NCBI RefSeq assembly: GCF_025460805.1
Contig: NZ_JAMXFJ010000002.1
Span: forward strand, 197,490 to 261,489
From: Microvirga sesbaniae
GTDB lineage: Bacteria; Pseudomonadota; Alphaproteobacteria; Rhizobiales; Beijerinckiaceae
Length of the DNA: 64,000 nucleotides
Reading direction: 5' to 3'
The number at the start of each line of letters is the position of its first letter. Position 1 is the first letter of the stretch. The notes under the pieces were generated by a model, which saw nothing but the letters and a program-made list of their open reading frames with translations, was not told where the DNA came from and made no database searches. Position numbers and translations under genes: made by a program. This document shows, piece by piece, positions 27,481 through 37,096 of the stretch.

Positions 27481-28760
27481 CCGGCCAGTCTCTCGATCAT
27501 CGGCTTGGTGATGAGGCAGATGCCCTTTTCGGTGCGGCGGAACCGTTGCGCATCCTGTTCGGGATCCTCACCGACCACCAGTCCATCGGGGATGCGCACG
27601 CCGCGATCGACGACCACGTTCCTCAACCGCGCTCCGCGGCCGATTTCGACATAGGGCAGCAGGACGGCGCCCTCGACGTCGGCATGGGAATGCAGGTGCA
27701 CGGCCGTGAAGACGAGCGACCGGCGCAGGGCCGCGCCGGAGACGATGCAGCCGCTCGACACCAGGGAGTTGATGGCGTGCCCGCGCCGGCCTTCCTCGTC
27801 ATGAACGAATTTGGCCGGCGGCCATGTCTCGGAAAAGGTCGAGATCGGCCAGTCGCGGTCATAGAGGTCGAGCGACGGAACGATGGCGGTGAGGTCGATA
27901 TTGGCCTCCCAATAGGCATCGACCGTGCCTACATCGCGCCAATAGGCCTCCGCATCGCTGCCGCCGGCCTCCGCACCCGAGCGGACGCACGAGGTCGTGA
28001 AGCGGTGCGCCACCGCCTTTCCGTGCTCGACCAGATAGGGGATGATGTCCTTGCCGAAGTCCCGGTTCGAACCTGGCGTCGACGCGTCGCGCCGCAGCTG
28101 CTCGAAGAGGAAGCGGGTGTTGAAAACGTAGATGCCCATGCTGGCCAGCGCCATGTCGGGCTTGTCCGGCATGCCCGGAGGGTCGGCCGGCTTCTCGAGA
28201 AACGAGATGATGCGGTCGGTCTCGTCGATGGCCATCACGCCGAAGCCGACGGCTTCCATGCGCGGCACCTCGAGACATCCGACGGTTACATCGGCTCCCG
28301 AGTCCACATGCTGCCGAAGCATGATCTCGTAGTCCATCTTGTAGACGTGATCGCCTGCCAGAATGATGATGTACTCGGGGTCGATGCTCGAGATGATGTC
28401 GATGTTCTGATACACCGCATCGGCCGTGCCCTCGTACCACATCGTCTCGGATACGCGCTGGCTCGCCGGCAGGATGTCGAAGCTCTCGTTCCGCTCCGCA
28501 CGGAAGTAATTCCAGCCCCGCTGGAGATGGCGGATCAGGCTGTGCGCCTTGTACTGCGTCGCCACCCCGATGCGCCTGATGCCGGAATTCAAAGCATTCG
28601 ACAGGGCGAAATCGATGATCCGCGTATTGCCGCCGAAATAGACGGCGGGCTTCGCGCGGATGTCGGTCAGCTCCATCAACCGACTGCCGCGTCCGCCGGC
28701 GAGAACATACGCCATTGCATGGCGGGAGAGAGGTGCGTGGGAAACGCTGGAATTCGGCAA
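27477..28760 (-). CDS. glgC: Glucose-1-phosphate adenylyltransferase
   Basis: A 427-residue ADP-glucose pyrophosphorylase, the committed and allosterically controlled step of glycogen synthesis. Motifs are [20 protein letters not shown] (nucleotide binding), [36 protein letters not shown] and [10 protein letters not shown], followed by a left-handed beta-helix C-terminal domain. The start used is a TTG (28758-28760); an ATG at 28713-28715 inside the conserved MAYVLAGG block would cut off residues that homologues keep. It forms a two-gene operon with glgA2. Confidence 0.95.
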   Translation of the reverse strand: MPNSSVSHAPLSRHAMAYVLAGGRGSRLMELTDIRAKPAVYFGGNTRIIDFALSNALNSGIRRIGVATQYKAHSLIRHLQRGWNYFRAERNESFDILPASQRVSETMWYEGTADAVYQNIDIISSIDPEYIIILAGDHVYKMDYEIMLRQHVDSGADVTVGCLEVPRMEAVGFGVMAIDETDRIISFLEKPADPPGMPDKPDMALASMGIYVFNTRFLFEQLRRDASTPGSNRDFGKDIIPYLVEHGKAVAHRFTTSCVRSGAEAGGSDAEAYWRDVGTVDAYWEANIDLTAIVPSLDLYDRDWPISTFSETWPPAKFVHDEEGRRGHAINSLVSSGCIVSGAALRRSLVFTAVHLHSHADVEGAVLLPYVEIGRGARLRNVVVDRGVRIPDGLVVGEDPEQDAQRFRRTEKGICLITKPMIERLAG

Positions 28761-28912
28761 GACCGGGTCCTCACATCAAAGGCAGCCACCTGCCCCGCTC
28801 TGTAGACGCTGAAACCGGCCGCGAGTTCTCGCTGATCTGTTCCGGATTCAGTTTTGCACTTGCCCCTTGAGCCTCCGGCCGCACGGGTCGGAGGCTCGTG
28901 TCACGACTTGCG

Positions 28913-29251
28913 TCAGGAGACCCGGGTCGTGCGCCGACGCTTCGGCGCTGCCACGGGGGTCTCGCTGGCTTCTGCACTCCCCTCCGCGACGGGAACGGCG
29001 GCCGGGCTGCGTCTCTTGCGGGTTTTCGGGGCGACCGGGCTCGAAAGCTCTTCGTCCGCCGTCATGCTCGTCATGCCCAAGGGGGCAGGATCGATGATCG
29101 GCGCCTTCGTGGCGTTCCCCTCGTCGCCCTCGCCGAGAACCTCCCGTTCCGCCTGATACCAGTATTCGTCCGCGCGGCCATGGATGCTCCCATGCCGCAT
29201 CCAGAGCTCATAGGCCCGCTCGCGGATTCTTTCTTCGGTCTGCTTGTCCAT
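28913..29251 (-). CDS. DUF2934-like small protein
   Basis: A 112-residue protein. The N-terminal 40 residues (ERIRERAYELWMRHGSIHGR followed by ADEYWYQAERE) match the short DUF2934 motif found in many stress-related alphaproteobacterial proteins. The rest is low-complexity, rich in Pro, Ala and Thr, and ends in basic KTRKRR and PKRRR clusters that could contact nucleic acid. Function is unknown. Confidence 0.75.
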   Translation of the reverse strand: MDKQTEERIRERAYELWMRHGSIHGRADEYWYQAEREVLGEGDEGNATKAPIIDPAPLGMTSMTADEELSSPVAPKTRKRRSPAAVPVAEGSAEASETPVAAPKRRRTTRVS

Positions 29252-29347
29252 GATTGCCCTTCAACCTGATGCCGTGCCTCGCCCCAAGGACGCGCCGAGC
29301 CGACCGGCCTCGCCGGTCGTCACAAGGTTACGCGTCCATCGGATATG

Positions 29348-29373
29348 AACTGTGTAAATTATTAGGCGGTTCC
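29348..29373 (-). promoter_or_regulatory. EcfG-like promoter candidate before the DUF2934 gene
   Basis: Minus-strand GGAAC-N17-AGTT, one mismatch in the -10 element, about 100 bases before the start codon in an otherwise AT-rich patch. The rest of the 29252-29447 gap shows no gene. Confidence 0.4.
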
Positions 29374-29447
29374 CGCGAATAGCAACGGCTGCATACCGAA
29401 TCTGCGGCAAATGTCTGCCTGGAGTCGAACCATCGCCGAGGAAGCTT

Positions 29448-30065
29448 TCAGCGCTCCTCTCGGATAGGCGCCGGAGACTTGAAGGTGAAGACCCTATAGC
29501 CGTACCAGATCGCCAGCCCGGCCACGACCACGTTCGAGACCGGGTTGAGCCATTCCGAGACGCGCTCGTACTGGCTCTCCAGCAGATAGCCCGCGCCGGC
29601 CAGCAGCAGAGTCCAGAGGGCCGTTCCGAGGGAACTCCACAAAAGGAAGGTCGGGACCGGAACGCAGTTCACGCCGGCGGGAACGGAGATGAGCGACCGG
29701 ATGGCGGGAATGAGGCGTCCCACGAAAAGCGCCACGCCCTGATGACGGGCGAAGAAGGCCCGGGCCTGCTCCAGCTCGTCGGGATGCATCGTGAGCCAGC
29801 GGCCGTGCCGGGCCGCGAACCGCTTCAGGCGCTTCGGACCGAACCAGCGCCCGATCAGAAACCAGAAATAGGCGCCTGCGAGAGACCCGGCCGTCCCGGA
29901 GGCGACAACGCCGGCGAAGCTGAGCGTACCCTTGGCGGCGGAAAAGCCCGCCAGAGGCATGATCACCTCCGACGGGATCGGAGGGAACACGTTCTCCAGC
30001 AGCATGAGGACCGCGATGCCGACATAACCGGCCCTATCGATGAGGCTGACAATCCAATCGAACAC
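29448..30065 (-). CDS. DedA family membrane protein
   Basis: A 205-residue inner-membrane protein with the DedA/SNARE-associated pattern: LENVFPPIPSEVIMPLAGF near the N-terminus, GSLAGAYFWFLIGRWFG, and the FVGRLIPAIRSLISVPAGV motif. DedA proteins are linked to lipid carrier flipping and membrane homeostasis. A GTG start is used (30063-30065), preceded by GGTGAAG. Neighbouring ClsB-, YbhN- and YbhP-like genes also concern membranes. Confidence 0.88.
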   Translation of the reverse strand: MFDWIVSLIDRAGYVGIAVLMLLENVFPPIPSEVIMPLAGFSAAKGTLSFAGVVASGTAGSLAGAYFWFLIGRWFGPKRLKRFAARHGRWLTMHPDELEQARAFFARHQGVALFVGRLIPAIRSLISVPAGVNCVPVPTFLLWSSLGTALWTLLLAGAGYLLESQYERVSEWLNPVSNVVVAGLAIWYGYRVFTFKSPAPIREER

Positions 30066-30113
30066 GGGGCTTCACCATCGTCCCAAGGCGGAGTTGCCGG
30101 CTCTATATGGCCC

Positions 30114-30293
30114 TAGAGCATCGGACGTGAAAAGTGGGTCCACTTTTGGGATCCATCCGATGCTTTCTTCTTGAATGAGAGCATCGGTCAGAACGGACCC
30201 AGCGGGCCGCGCCAGCGAAAACCGGATCCACTTTTCACTGGCGTGGCCCTTCGGGTCGCTGACGCGGCCCTCTGGGTCCGTCCGATGCTCTAG
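30114..30293. repeat. Palindromic repeat family A, copy 2 (full length)
   Basis: 180 bases bounded by TAGAGCATCGGACG and CGTCCGATGCTCTA-like inverted ends. It has two modules: a 52-base palindrome with GTGAAAAGTGGGTCCACTTTTG, and a larger one with AACGGACCCAGCGGGCCGCG and its partner GCGGCCCTCTGGGTCCGT. It lies between the divergent DedA and phospholipase D genes, close to both starts, so their promoters must lie in or next to it. Confidence 0.85.
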
Positions 30294-30352
30294 GCGCACG
30301 CCCGATCCACAGGGACAGGGCTCGAATCCGGCTCGGCCCCCCTCCCGGAACC

Positions 30353-31900
30353 TTGGCTTCAGTCCTGAGTTGGCAGAATATTCCGTTCGAGAACGTGGCT
30401 GACGTGCAACTTTTGGAAGAATCGACAGGAGCGCAGGCCATCGCCCAGGGCCATGGGTCCGCACGCGGATCAGCGGGCCCGATTCTGCGTCCGGGCCACA
30501 ACTGCTGGCGCGTGGCTCAGGCCGACCGGGCCAGCGTGCTGGTCGACGGAGCACCCTATTTCGCGCATCTCGAAGCCGCCTTGCGCCGGGCCCAGCGATC
30601 GATCCTCATCATCGGCTGGGATTTCGACGGCAGCATCCGGCTGCGTCCGGACGCGAGCATCGAGGAATCGCCTCCGCTCGGTCCCCTGCTGCGCTCGCTC
30701 GTGGAGGACAATCCCGATCTCGTTGTCCGCATTCTCGTGTGGAGCGTCGCCGTCGTGCATGCCCCCGGCGCACCCGGGCCGCTGATCTTCGGTGCCGACT
30801 GGCAGAACCACCCGCGTCTGCAACTCAAGCTCGACACGCATCATCCGCTCTACGCGGCCCATCACCAGAAGATCGTCTGCATCGACGACGCGCTGGCTTT
30901 CGTGGGCGGCATGGATCTGACCGTCGAACGCTGGGATACCCACCACCATGCCTGTGACGATCCGATCCGGCTGAAGGATGACGGGACCATCTACGAGCCC
31001 GTTCACGATCTTCAGATGCTGGTCGACGGCGACGCCGGGCGGGCGATCGCCGAGGTCGGTTACGGACGCTGGAAATTCGCCACCGGTGAAGAGCTGGGCC
31101 CCGCTCCCGCCGGACCCGACCCCTGGCCACCCGGCCTGGAACCCGACTTCCGCCAGGTGCCGATCGCCATTGCCCGAACCTACCCGGCCTGGGGAGAGCA
31201 GCCTGCGGCCCATGAGGCGGCCGCCCTGACCCTCGATGCCCTCGCGGCGGCACGCAGGACCATCTACATCGAAGCCCAGTACATGACGGCACCTGCCGTA
31301 GGCGACGTCCTGGAGCGGCACCTCGCCGATCCCGACGGCCCCGAGATCATCGTCATCCAGACCCACGAATCGCACGGCTGGGCCGAGGAACTGGTCATGG
31401 GCACCAATCGGGACCGGCTGATCCGCCGCCTGCGCAAGTGCGATCATCACGGCCGCCTGCGGGTCTATTACCCGGTCATTCCCAACGACCAGGGTGGAGA
31501 ATGCCAGGTCCTGATCCATTCCAAGCTCATCATCGTCGACGACGTGTTCCTGCGCATCGGGTCTTCGAACCTCAACAACCGCTCGATCGGTCTCGACAGC
31601 GAGTGCGACGTGGCGATCGAGGCCACTGCCGAGGAAATGCGCCGGACCATCGCGCGGCTCCGGGACCGTCTGCTGGCGGAGCACCTGGACATCAGCCCGG
31701 GAACGTTCAGGAAAACCGTGGACCTCGCGAACGGATCCGTCCTCGCGGCCATCGAGACGCTCAACACCGGCCCGCGCGGTCTTCGGGCGTTCGGCGCGAT
31801 GTCGGACGACGGCCCCGACGTGCCGGCCGCCGGGACGGGGCTCCTCGATCCTCTCGAGCCCTTCGAGCCTCTCTCCCTGTTCCGCCGCCGGAGGGAGTAG
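30353..31900 (+). CDS. Phospholipase D family protein, cardiolipin synthase ClsB-like
   Basis: A 515-residue protein with two HKD motifs: HHQKIVCIDDALAFVGGMD (about 162-180) and HSKLIIVDDVFLRIGSSNLN (about 388-407), the pair forming one PLD active site. It has no clear N-terminal membrane helix, like ClsB/YbhO. The neighbouring YbhN- and YbhP-like genes match the E. coli ybhP-clsB-ybhN set, which supports a phospholipid-synthesis role. The start is uncertain: TTG at 30353 is the longest option and a GTG at 30396 is also possible. Confidence 0.82.
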   Translation: MASVLSWQNIPFENVADVQLLEESTGAQAIAQGHGSARGSAGPILRPGHNCWRVAQADRASVLVDGAPYFAHLEAALRRAQRSILIIGWDFDGSIRLRPDASIEESPPLGPLLRSLVEDNPDLVVRILVWSVAVVHAPGAPGPLIFGADWQNHPRLQLKLDTHHPLYAAHHQKIVCIDDALAFVGGMDLTVERWDTHHHACDDPIRLKDDGTIYEPVHDLQMLVDGDAGRAIAEVGYGRWKFATGEELGPAPAGPDPWPPGLEPDFRQVPIAIARTYPAWGEQPAAHEAAALTLDALAAARRTIYIEAQYMTAPAVGDVLERHLADPDGPEIIVIQTHESHGWAEELVMGTNRDRLIRRLRKCDHHGRLRVYYPVIPNDQGGECQVLIHSKLIIVDDVFLRIGSSNLNNRSIGLDSECDVAIEATAEEMRRTIARLRDRLLAEHLDISPGTFRKTVDLANGSVLAAIETLNTGPRGLRAFGAMSDDGPDVPAAGTGLLDPLEPFEPLSLFRRRRE

Positions 31901-31903
31901 CCG

Positions 31904-32848
31904 TCAGGCCTTCGCCTCGACCTCTGCACCCGGCGCGTAGGCGGTATCGCTGCGGCGATGGACCAGTTCCGTCACGGCGAACAGAGCGATCCCCAGGATC
32001 AGCGGCACCAGGAAGTAGACGAACCGGAACACCAGGAGCGGCCCGATCAGATCGGTCTGCGGCAGCAGATACATGACCACGCTCTCGATCACCCCCAGGC
32101 CACCGGGCACATGGCTGACGAGGGCCGTGGCGTTGGCGATCACGTAGACGGACGCCACACCCAGGTAAGGCACCTCGGCGACGGCCGCGAGCGCCTGATG
32201 AAGGCAGGCCGCCACGAAAGCGAAATTGATGGAGCCGACCAGGACCTGCGCGACGGCAAGCTTCAACGGCGGCATTTCGAGGGTCCATCGCCTGATCCTC
32301 AAAGGCCTCCGGACGAAGGCGGACAGGATCAGGTAGAGAGCGGGCAGCGCAAGGCAGCCGACTCCCAGCGCCAGGACGACCGGCCGCGAGAGACCGGTGA
32401 TCTCCACCGCCAGCCCGGAACGCAACAGGAGCGCGCCGCCGCCGAGGACCAGGAGGCCGAGCCCGACCGTGACGCCGCAGAAGACGATCACCTTGGCGAC
32501 CTCGGCGGTCTTCAAGCCCCAGCGGGTATAGAAACGGTAGCGGACCGCGCCGCTGCTCAACGCGGCCAGGCCGATGTTATGGCCGAGGGACAGGGCCGTG
32601 AACGAGGCCAGGGCGGCTTTCGGATAGGGCAGCGGCCGCTTCACGTAATGCAGAGCCAGATAGTCGAAGAATGTCAGGCACAGGTAGCTCGCGGCGGCGA
32701 AGCCGAAAGCGCCCAGAAGCCTGGGTCCGGGAACGGACGCCACGGCGGCCGTGAGCTGGTCCAGGCTGTAGCGGCTGAGCGTGCGGTAGAGCAGAAAAGC
32801 TGCAAGGCAGACGGCCGCCGCAGCGATCACGTATTTCCAGTACCGCAT
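31904..32848 (-). CDS. YbhN-like lysylphosphatidylglycerol synthase TM-region protein (UPF0104)
   Basis: A 314-residue membrane protein with about eight hydrophobic helices and the family signature SLGHNIGLAALSSGAVRYRFY, plus ATALVSHVPGGLGVIESVVM near the C-terminus. It has no soluble aminoacyl-transferase domain, so it is YbhN-type rather than a full MprF. The start ATG (32846-32848) has AAGGAGAG just upstream; an earlier ATG is less well placed. It follows the YbhP-like gene on the same strand and is convergent with the ClsB-like gene, the ends lying 3 bases apart. Confidence 0.87.
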   Translation of the reverse strand: MRYWKYVIAAAAVCLAAFLLYRTLSRYSLDQLTAAVASVPGPRLLGAFGFAAASYLCLTFFDYLALHYVKRPLPYPKAALASFTALSLGHNIGLAALSSGAVRYRFYTRWGLKTAEVAKVIVFCGVTVGLGLLVLGGGALLLRSGLAVEITGLSRPVVLALGVGCLALPALYLILSAFVRRPLRIRRWTLEMPPLKLAVAQVLVGSINFAFVAACLHQALAAVAEVPYLGVASVYVIANATALVSHVPGGLGVIESVVMYLLPQTDLIGPLLVFRFVYFLVPLILGIALFAVTELVHRRSDTAYAPGAEVEAKA

Positions 32849-32953
32849 CCACTCTCCTTGCTTCCATCCATCCGGCCCGCAGGCAACCACTGAGGTCCAT
32901 GGAACTCAACGCCGTGGCGAGCCTGGCGATCCGTCGCAGCCGCCCCGGGCCGT

Positions 32954-33739
32954 CTATTCCTGTGCATGGGCGAAACCGGGCTTGTTGACCTGCCCATGAG
33001 CGACCTGGAATTCGACCAGGAGGGGCAGGTGATCCGAGGCCACGCGGGCGAGCGGGGTCCGCACCGTTTCGACCCGCAAGACGCGGATCGAGCGGCTCAC
33101 GAAAACATGGTCGATGCGCAGGAACGGCAGGCGGGACGGGAAGGTTGCCCTGGGCTTCGGGAGCCGGGCCTGCGCGTCCCAGAGCTGCGAAGCCAGCCGC
33201 AGGTAGGCCCGCGAGCGAGGCGTCGCGTTGAGGTCGCCCACCAGGATCACCGGCTCTCGGCAGGCCCGATGCCCGAGCCAACGGGGGCCCAGGAGAGCCT
33301 CGATCTGGGCAAGCCGCTCGTGCCGGCGCAGGCCCAGATGGGTGTTGATCACCTGGACCCCGGCGCCGCCGATCTGGACCTCCGCCCAAAGGGCACCCCG
33401 CGGCTCCAGCCCCGGCTTGCCCGCCCAGCCGGGCAGCGCCTCCGCCTTCACCAGATGCGACGGCCTGTGGGTCAGGATGGCGTTGCCGTATTCCTCCTCG
33501 AGAACTTTCAGGCTGGCGTGGAAATGCACCTGCATTCCGAGAGCCCTGGCGATCGCCAGGGCCTGATCGATCCCGCCGGTCCGGGCGCGCCCCACGTCGA
33601 GTTCCTGAAGCGCCACCACGTCCGGCTCATAGGCTGCAATCACATCGGCGATCCGCGCCGGGGAAAGCCGACCGTCCGTGCCGAGACAGCGGTGCACGTT
33701 GTAGGTCAGGATTCGCGGCACGTGGCCCCCTCTCGTCAT
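32954..33739 (-). CDS. Endonuclease/exonuclease/phosphatase family protein, YbhP-like
   Basis: A 261-residue EEP-fold hydrolase with a complete metal and catalytic set: RILTYNVHRCLGTDG (Asn), VVALQELDVGR (Glu), VINTHLGLRRHER (His), ILVGDLNATPRSRAYL (Asp/Asn) and VASDHLPLLVEF (Asp-His). Its substrate is unknown; in E. coli ybhP neighbours clsB and ybhN. A GTG at 33721 with AGAGGGGG before it is an equally good start. It probably forms an operon with the YbhN-like gene. Confidence 0.85.
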   Translation of the reverse strand: MTRGGHVPRILTYNVHRCLGTDGRLSPARIADVIAAYEPDVVALQELDVGRARTGGIDQALAIARALGMQVHFHASLKVLEEEYGNAILTHRPSHLVKAEALPGWAGKPGLEPRGALWAEVQIGGAGVQVINTHLGLRRHERLAQIEALLGPRWLGHRACREPVILVGDLNATPRSRAYLRLASQLWDAQARLPKPRATFPSRLPFLRIDHVFVSRSIRVLRVETVRTPLARVASDHLPLLVEFQVAHGQVNKPGFAHAQE

Positions 33740-33835
33740 CCACCCCGTGAAAGCGGCCGCTTCGGGAGGTCGATCAAACCGGTTTGAGGCCAAACACACA
33801 CCAGGGCGGCTTGGATCCCCGCCAAGCCTGACAAT

Positions 33836-35077
33836 TTACTCGGGGCTTTGCTCGCTCTTCCGGGACTTCGGACGAAGAGTCAGGAGTGCCGCCGCCAGGG
33901 TCACGGCGGAAATCCACCAGCCCTGCCATGCGCCGTGGCTGACCAGCGCGATCGCGCTCGCCGACATGAGGGTCATCAATCCGACCCCACGGATATCGTC
34001 CGGTGCTTTGGCAAGACACCCCATCACCCAGAGGATGAGCAAGCTCACCCAGAGAGCGCCAACCGCCCCGAGTTCGACCCATACCTGAAGGAAAGCATTG
34101 TGGGGATGGCCGACTTTCAGCATCTCACGATAAGCAGGATCGATGTCAGCCGCGACCGGATGATGGTCCATATGCGGCGACGATGCGAAGCCCGTGCCGA
34201 GGATCGGATAACGACGGGCAACGTCGCTGAAGGCTTGCCAGAGCGCGATGCGCTCCCGCGTGTGGGCCCCCTTGGTCGCCTCGACCACGCTGTCGGGCAT
34301 GGATCTGACAACGATGCTGCCGAAAAACGGCTGCACCCACACGAGGCAGAGGAGCGCGACCGTCAGGAAGCGCCTCACCCAGGCGAAGGGGGCATAGCTG
34401 AGCGCGACGGTCCCGACCGCAGCCAGCAGCCCGAGCTTCGCGGCCTCGCTGTCGGAAATGAGGACGGTCGGGACCGTTGTCAGCAACAGCGCCAGACAAA
34501 GCGTCCGCCGCTTGCGCAACCCGAGCACGGCGATCACGGGCCCAAGCAGCAGAAACAGCGTCACGGTTGGTCTGTTGTGAATGAAGGTCCCTACGCGGTC
34601 GCGCAGGACATGCCGCAACGGGAAGTGGAGCAGGAGCTCCGCGGCGATCAGCGCCGCCGCGATCATCAGTGCCATGGCCAAGGCTCCGGCCAGCCATCGA
34701 GGCGGGGGCGCCGCGCGCCAGCTGAGGATCAGGATCGCGCTCGATGCGGCCGGAAGGACGGCCTCGCCCCAGGAAAAAAGCCCCACGGCCGGCTTCATGG
34801 CCCAGCCGAGCGTGACCAATGGATAGGCGATCCCGCAGAGGAGAAGGACAAGGACGCCTTTTCGCGGGATTCGCATGGCCCACCGATGCGGAGCCACAGC
34901 GCCGGTGATCAATCGCGCGACGAGGATGAAAAGAGCCGCACTGGTGAGAAGCAGAGGAGACGACCGGTTGGCGGCCACCATGGCGACCGGCAGACTGACG
35001 ATCAGACCGTGCCCAATATTGTCGAAATGAAGAGCAAGGCGACGGTTTCGTTCTGTAGATCGCCTCCTGTCATTCAT
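33836..35077 (-). CDS. O-antigen ligase/polymerase-like membrane protein
   Basis: A 413-residue polytopic protein with 10-12 hydrophobic helices and a large periplasmic loop holding the Wzy/WaaL-like pattern: TRERIALWQAFSDVARRYPI, LGTGFASSP and VGHPHNAFLQVWVELGAVGA (His of HNAFLQ is characteristic). It probably joins or polymerises surface polysaccharide; no other polysaccharide genes lie nearby. An ATG at 35147-35149 would add 24 hydrophilic residues; the shorter start was chosen because the sequence above it is AT-rich and promoter-like. Confidence 0.8.
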   Translation of the reverse strand: MNDRRRSTERNRRLALHFDNIGHGLIVSLPVAMVAANRSSPLLLTSAALFILVARLITGAVAPHRWAMRIPRKGVLVLLLCGIAYPLVTLGWAMKPAVGLFSWGEAVLPAASSAILILSWRAAPPPRWLAGALAMALMIAAALIAAELLLHFPLRHVLRDRVGTFIHNRPTVTLFLLLGPVIAVLGLRKRRTLCLALLLTTVPTVLISDSEAAKLGLLAAVGTVALSYAPFAWVRRFLTVALLCLVWVQPFFGSIVVRSMPDSVVEATKGAHTRERIALWQAFSDVARRYPILGTGFASSPHMDHHPVAADIDPAYREMLKVGHPHNAFLQVWVELGAVGALWVSLLILWVMGCLAKAPDDIRGVGLMTLMSASAIALVSHGAWQGWWISAVTLAAALLTLRPKSRKSEQSPE

Positions 35078-35764
35078 CTCAGCTGTCGCAAGACTTGTCA
35101 CATCGTCCGCATGTTCTTGCCTATAGGCAGGTCTATATTCAGCAAACATGCGAATTCTCTTAATCTCGCCACTTCGATTTGACAATTCGATCGCCGCGGG
35201 TTCTGCAACCTGATCCTGAGCAGTCACATCGACAATCGATATGCAACACCATATCCAGTCCGAACAGGGGCGACGCTCCCGGGCCGGCTGAATCACGCAA
35301 TGCCCACCCGACCCTTGCCGGGGCGGAACACCCTGACGGCGCAGAACCACGATAGCCGATGGGTCAGCTTCGCGGCAATGGATCGCTGCTTCAGCAGGAT
35401 GGGACCCAGGCATGCACCGAGAGGACGACATCTCATCGGCGCACGGCGGGACAACCGAGGGCCCTTCGGCGCGATTGACTGGGTTTGGGAGAAGGCCGAA
35501 GCCAGGATGACAAGCCCGTGCCACAATGGAACGGGAGCCGTGCGTACATCCGGCAACGGCTCCCGTCTCCTTGACCGGCTGGCGCTGCAACCGGATTGAG
35601 TCATCATACTCCAGGCCTGTTCCGGGGGGACGGGGCATAGGAGGTATGAGGCTCCCCCGGTCGAGGATCCTCTCTGGCAGGCATGGGCTCAATGCACGGA
35701 AGGGGATTTCCGCGACCGCTGAGGCGGAGTATGGCATGCCGGCGCAAGGCCAAATGGAGCTGAC
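35078..35764. other. 687-base gap between the O-antigen ligase-like gene and serA
   Basis: No gene that I can support; the short frames here overlap each other on both strands and lack ribosome-binding sites or family motifs. It should hold the divergent promoters of both neighbours. A perfect 11-bp inverted repeat, ACGGGAGCCGT (35531-35541) with ACGGCTCCCGT (35556-35566), lies about 200 bases before serA. Confidence 0.6.
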
Positions 35765-37012
35765 ATGTCCGAAATGTTCTCTCTTCAGAAAGACAAGATC
35801 CGCGTTCTCTTGCTCGAGGGGGTGAACGACAGCGCTGTCGAGCTGATCAGAGGCGCCGGCTACACGAACCTGACCTATCTCAAGACGGCTCTCGACGAAG
35901 ATCAACTGATCGAAGCGCTGCAGGGCGTCCATCTTCTGGGCATCCGCTCCAGGACGCAGCTGACGCGGAAGGTCTTCGAGGCCGCGAACCGGCTGATCGC
36001 CGTGGGCTGCTTCAGCGTCGGCACGAACCAGGTCGACTTGGAAGCGGCCCGCCACGCCGGCATTCCGGTCTTCAACGCCCCCTTCTCCAATACCCGGAGC
36101 GTCGCCGAACTGGTGATCGGCGAAATCGTCATGCTGCTGCGGCGCACCTTTCCCAAATCGACCGCCGCTCATGCCGGGCAATGGGACAAGTCAGCGGTCG
36201 ACAGCCACGAGGTCCGCGGCAAGACGCTCGGCATCGTGGGCTACGGCAATATCGGTTCGCAATTGTCCTACCTGGCCGAGGCGATGGGGATGCGGGTGAT
36301 CTTCTTCGATCAGACCGACAAGCTGCGCCACGGGAACACCGAGCCGGCCGACAGCCTGAACGCGCTGCTGAGCCAGAGCGACGTGGTGAGCCTTCACGTT
36401 CCGGAGACGCCGGCCACGCACGGCATGATCGGACGAGCCGAGATCGCCGCCATGAAGAAGGGCGCCTATCTCATCAACAACAGCCGCGGCACCGTGGTCG
36501 ATCTCGATGCACTCGCGGAGGCTGTGAGGAGCGGACACCTCCGCGGCGCGGCCGTTGACGTCTTTCCGGTCGAGCCGGCCTCCAACAAGGAGGCGTTCGT
36601 CACTCCCCTCCAGGGGGTCCCCAACGTTATTCTGACACCCCATATCGGCGGATCGACGGAAGAAGCGCAGGAGCGGATCGGCGCCGAGGTCGCGAAGAAG
36701 CTCGTTGAATATTCGGACGTCGGCACGACGGTCGGGGCCGTCAACTTCCCGCAGGTCCAGCTCCCGTCCCGCGCAGCCGGCACGCGCTACATCCATGTGC
36801 ATCGCAACGTGCCGGGCATCCTCGGCCGCCTCAACAACGCGTTCTCGCAACGCGGCCTCAACATCACGGGCCAGCACCTGCAGACCGATGGCGAGATCGG
36901 ATATGTCGTGATCGAAGCGGAAGGCTTGCCGGAGCAGAGCCGGGAGACTCTGGACGAGATCCGCGCCCTCGATGGGACCATTCGGGCGCGGCTGCTCTAT
37001 GCAAGGGGATAA
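35765..37012 (+). CDS. serA: D-3-phosphoglycerate dehydrogenase
   Basis: A 415-residue enzyme that oxidises 3-phosphoglycerate in the first step of serine synthesis. It is of the E. coli (about 410-residue) type: IRSRTQLTRKVFEAANRLIA, the NAD fold GKTLGIVGYGNIGSQL, LINNSRGTVVDLDALAEAV, the catalytic His in ILTPHIGGSTEEAQERIG, and a C-terminal ACT domain (IHVHRNVPGILGRLNNAFS to the end) that normally senses serine. GGAG precedes the ATG. Neighbours are unrelated. Confidence 0.94.
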   Translation: MSEMFSLQKDKIRVLLLEGVNDSAVELIRGAGYTNLTYLKTALDEDQLIEALQGVHLLGIRSRTQLTRKVFEAANRLIAVGCFSVGTNQVDLEAARHAGIPVFNAPFSNTRSVAELVIGEIVMLLRRTFPKSTAAHAGQWDKSAVDSHEVRGKTLGIVGYGNIGSQLSYLAEAMGMRVIFFDQTDKLRHGNTEPADSLNALLSQSDVVSLHVPETPATHGMIGRAEIAAMKKGAYLINNSRGTVVDLDALAEAVRSGHLRGAAVDVFPVEPASNKEAFVTPLQGVPNVILTPHIGGSTEEAQERIGAEVAKKLVEYSDVGTTVGAVNFPQVQLPSRAAGTRYIHVHRNVPGILGRLNNAFSQRGLNITGQHLQTDGEIGYVVIEAEGLPEQSRETLDEIRALDGTIRARLLYARG

Positions 37013-37096
37013 CCTGTCCCGCGCGTGCGAGAGCTTCCTGAAGCATTTCCCCGGAAGTCATGTTACCGTCGGGCGCCTTTCTCTCGAGGAGGCTGC

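Noticed and set aside
33776..33828. Palindrome AAACCGGTTT and a GGCTTGG/CCAAGCC hairpin between the YbhP-like and O-antigen ligase-like genes
   Set aside because: No T run follows and the site matches no known operator, so neither a terminator nor a regulator site could be supported.
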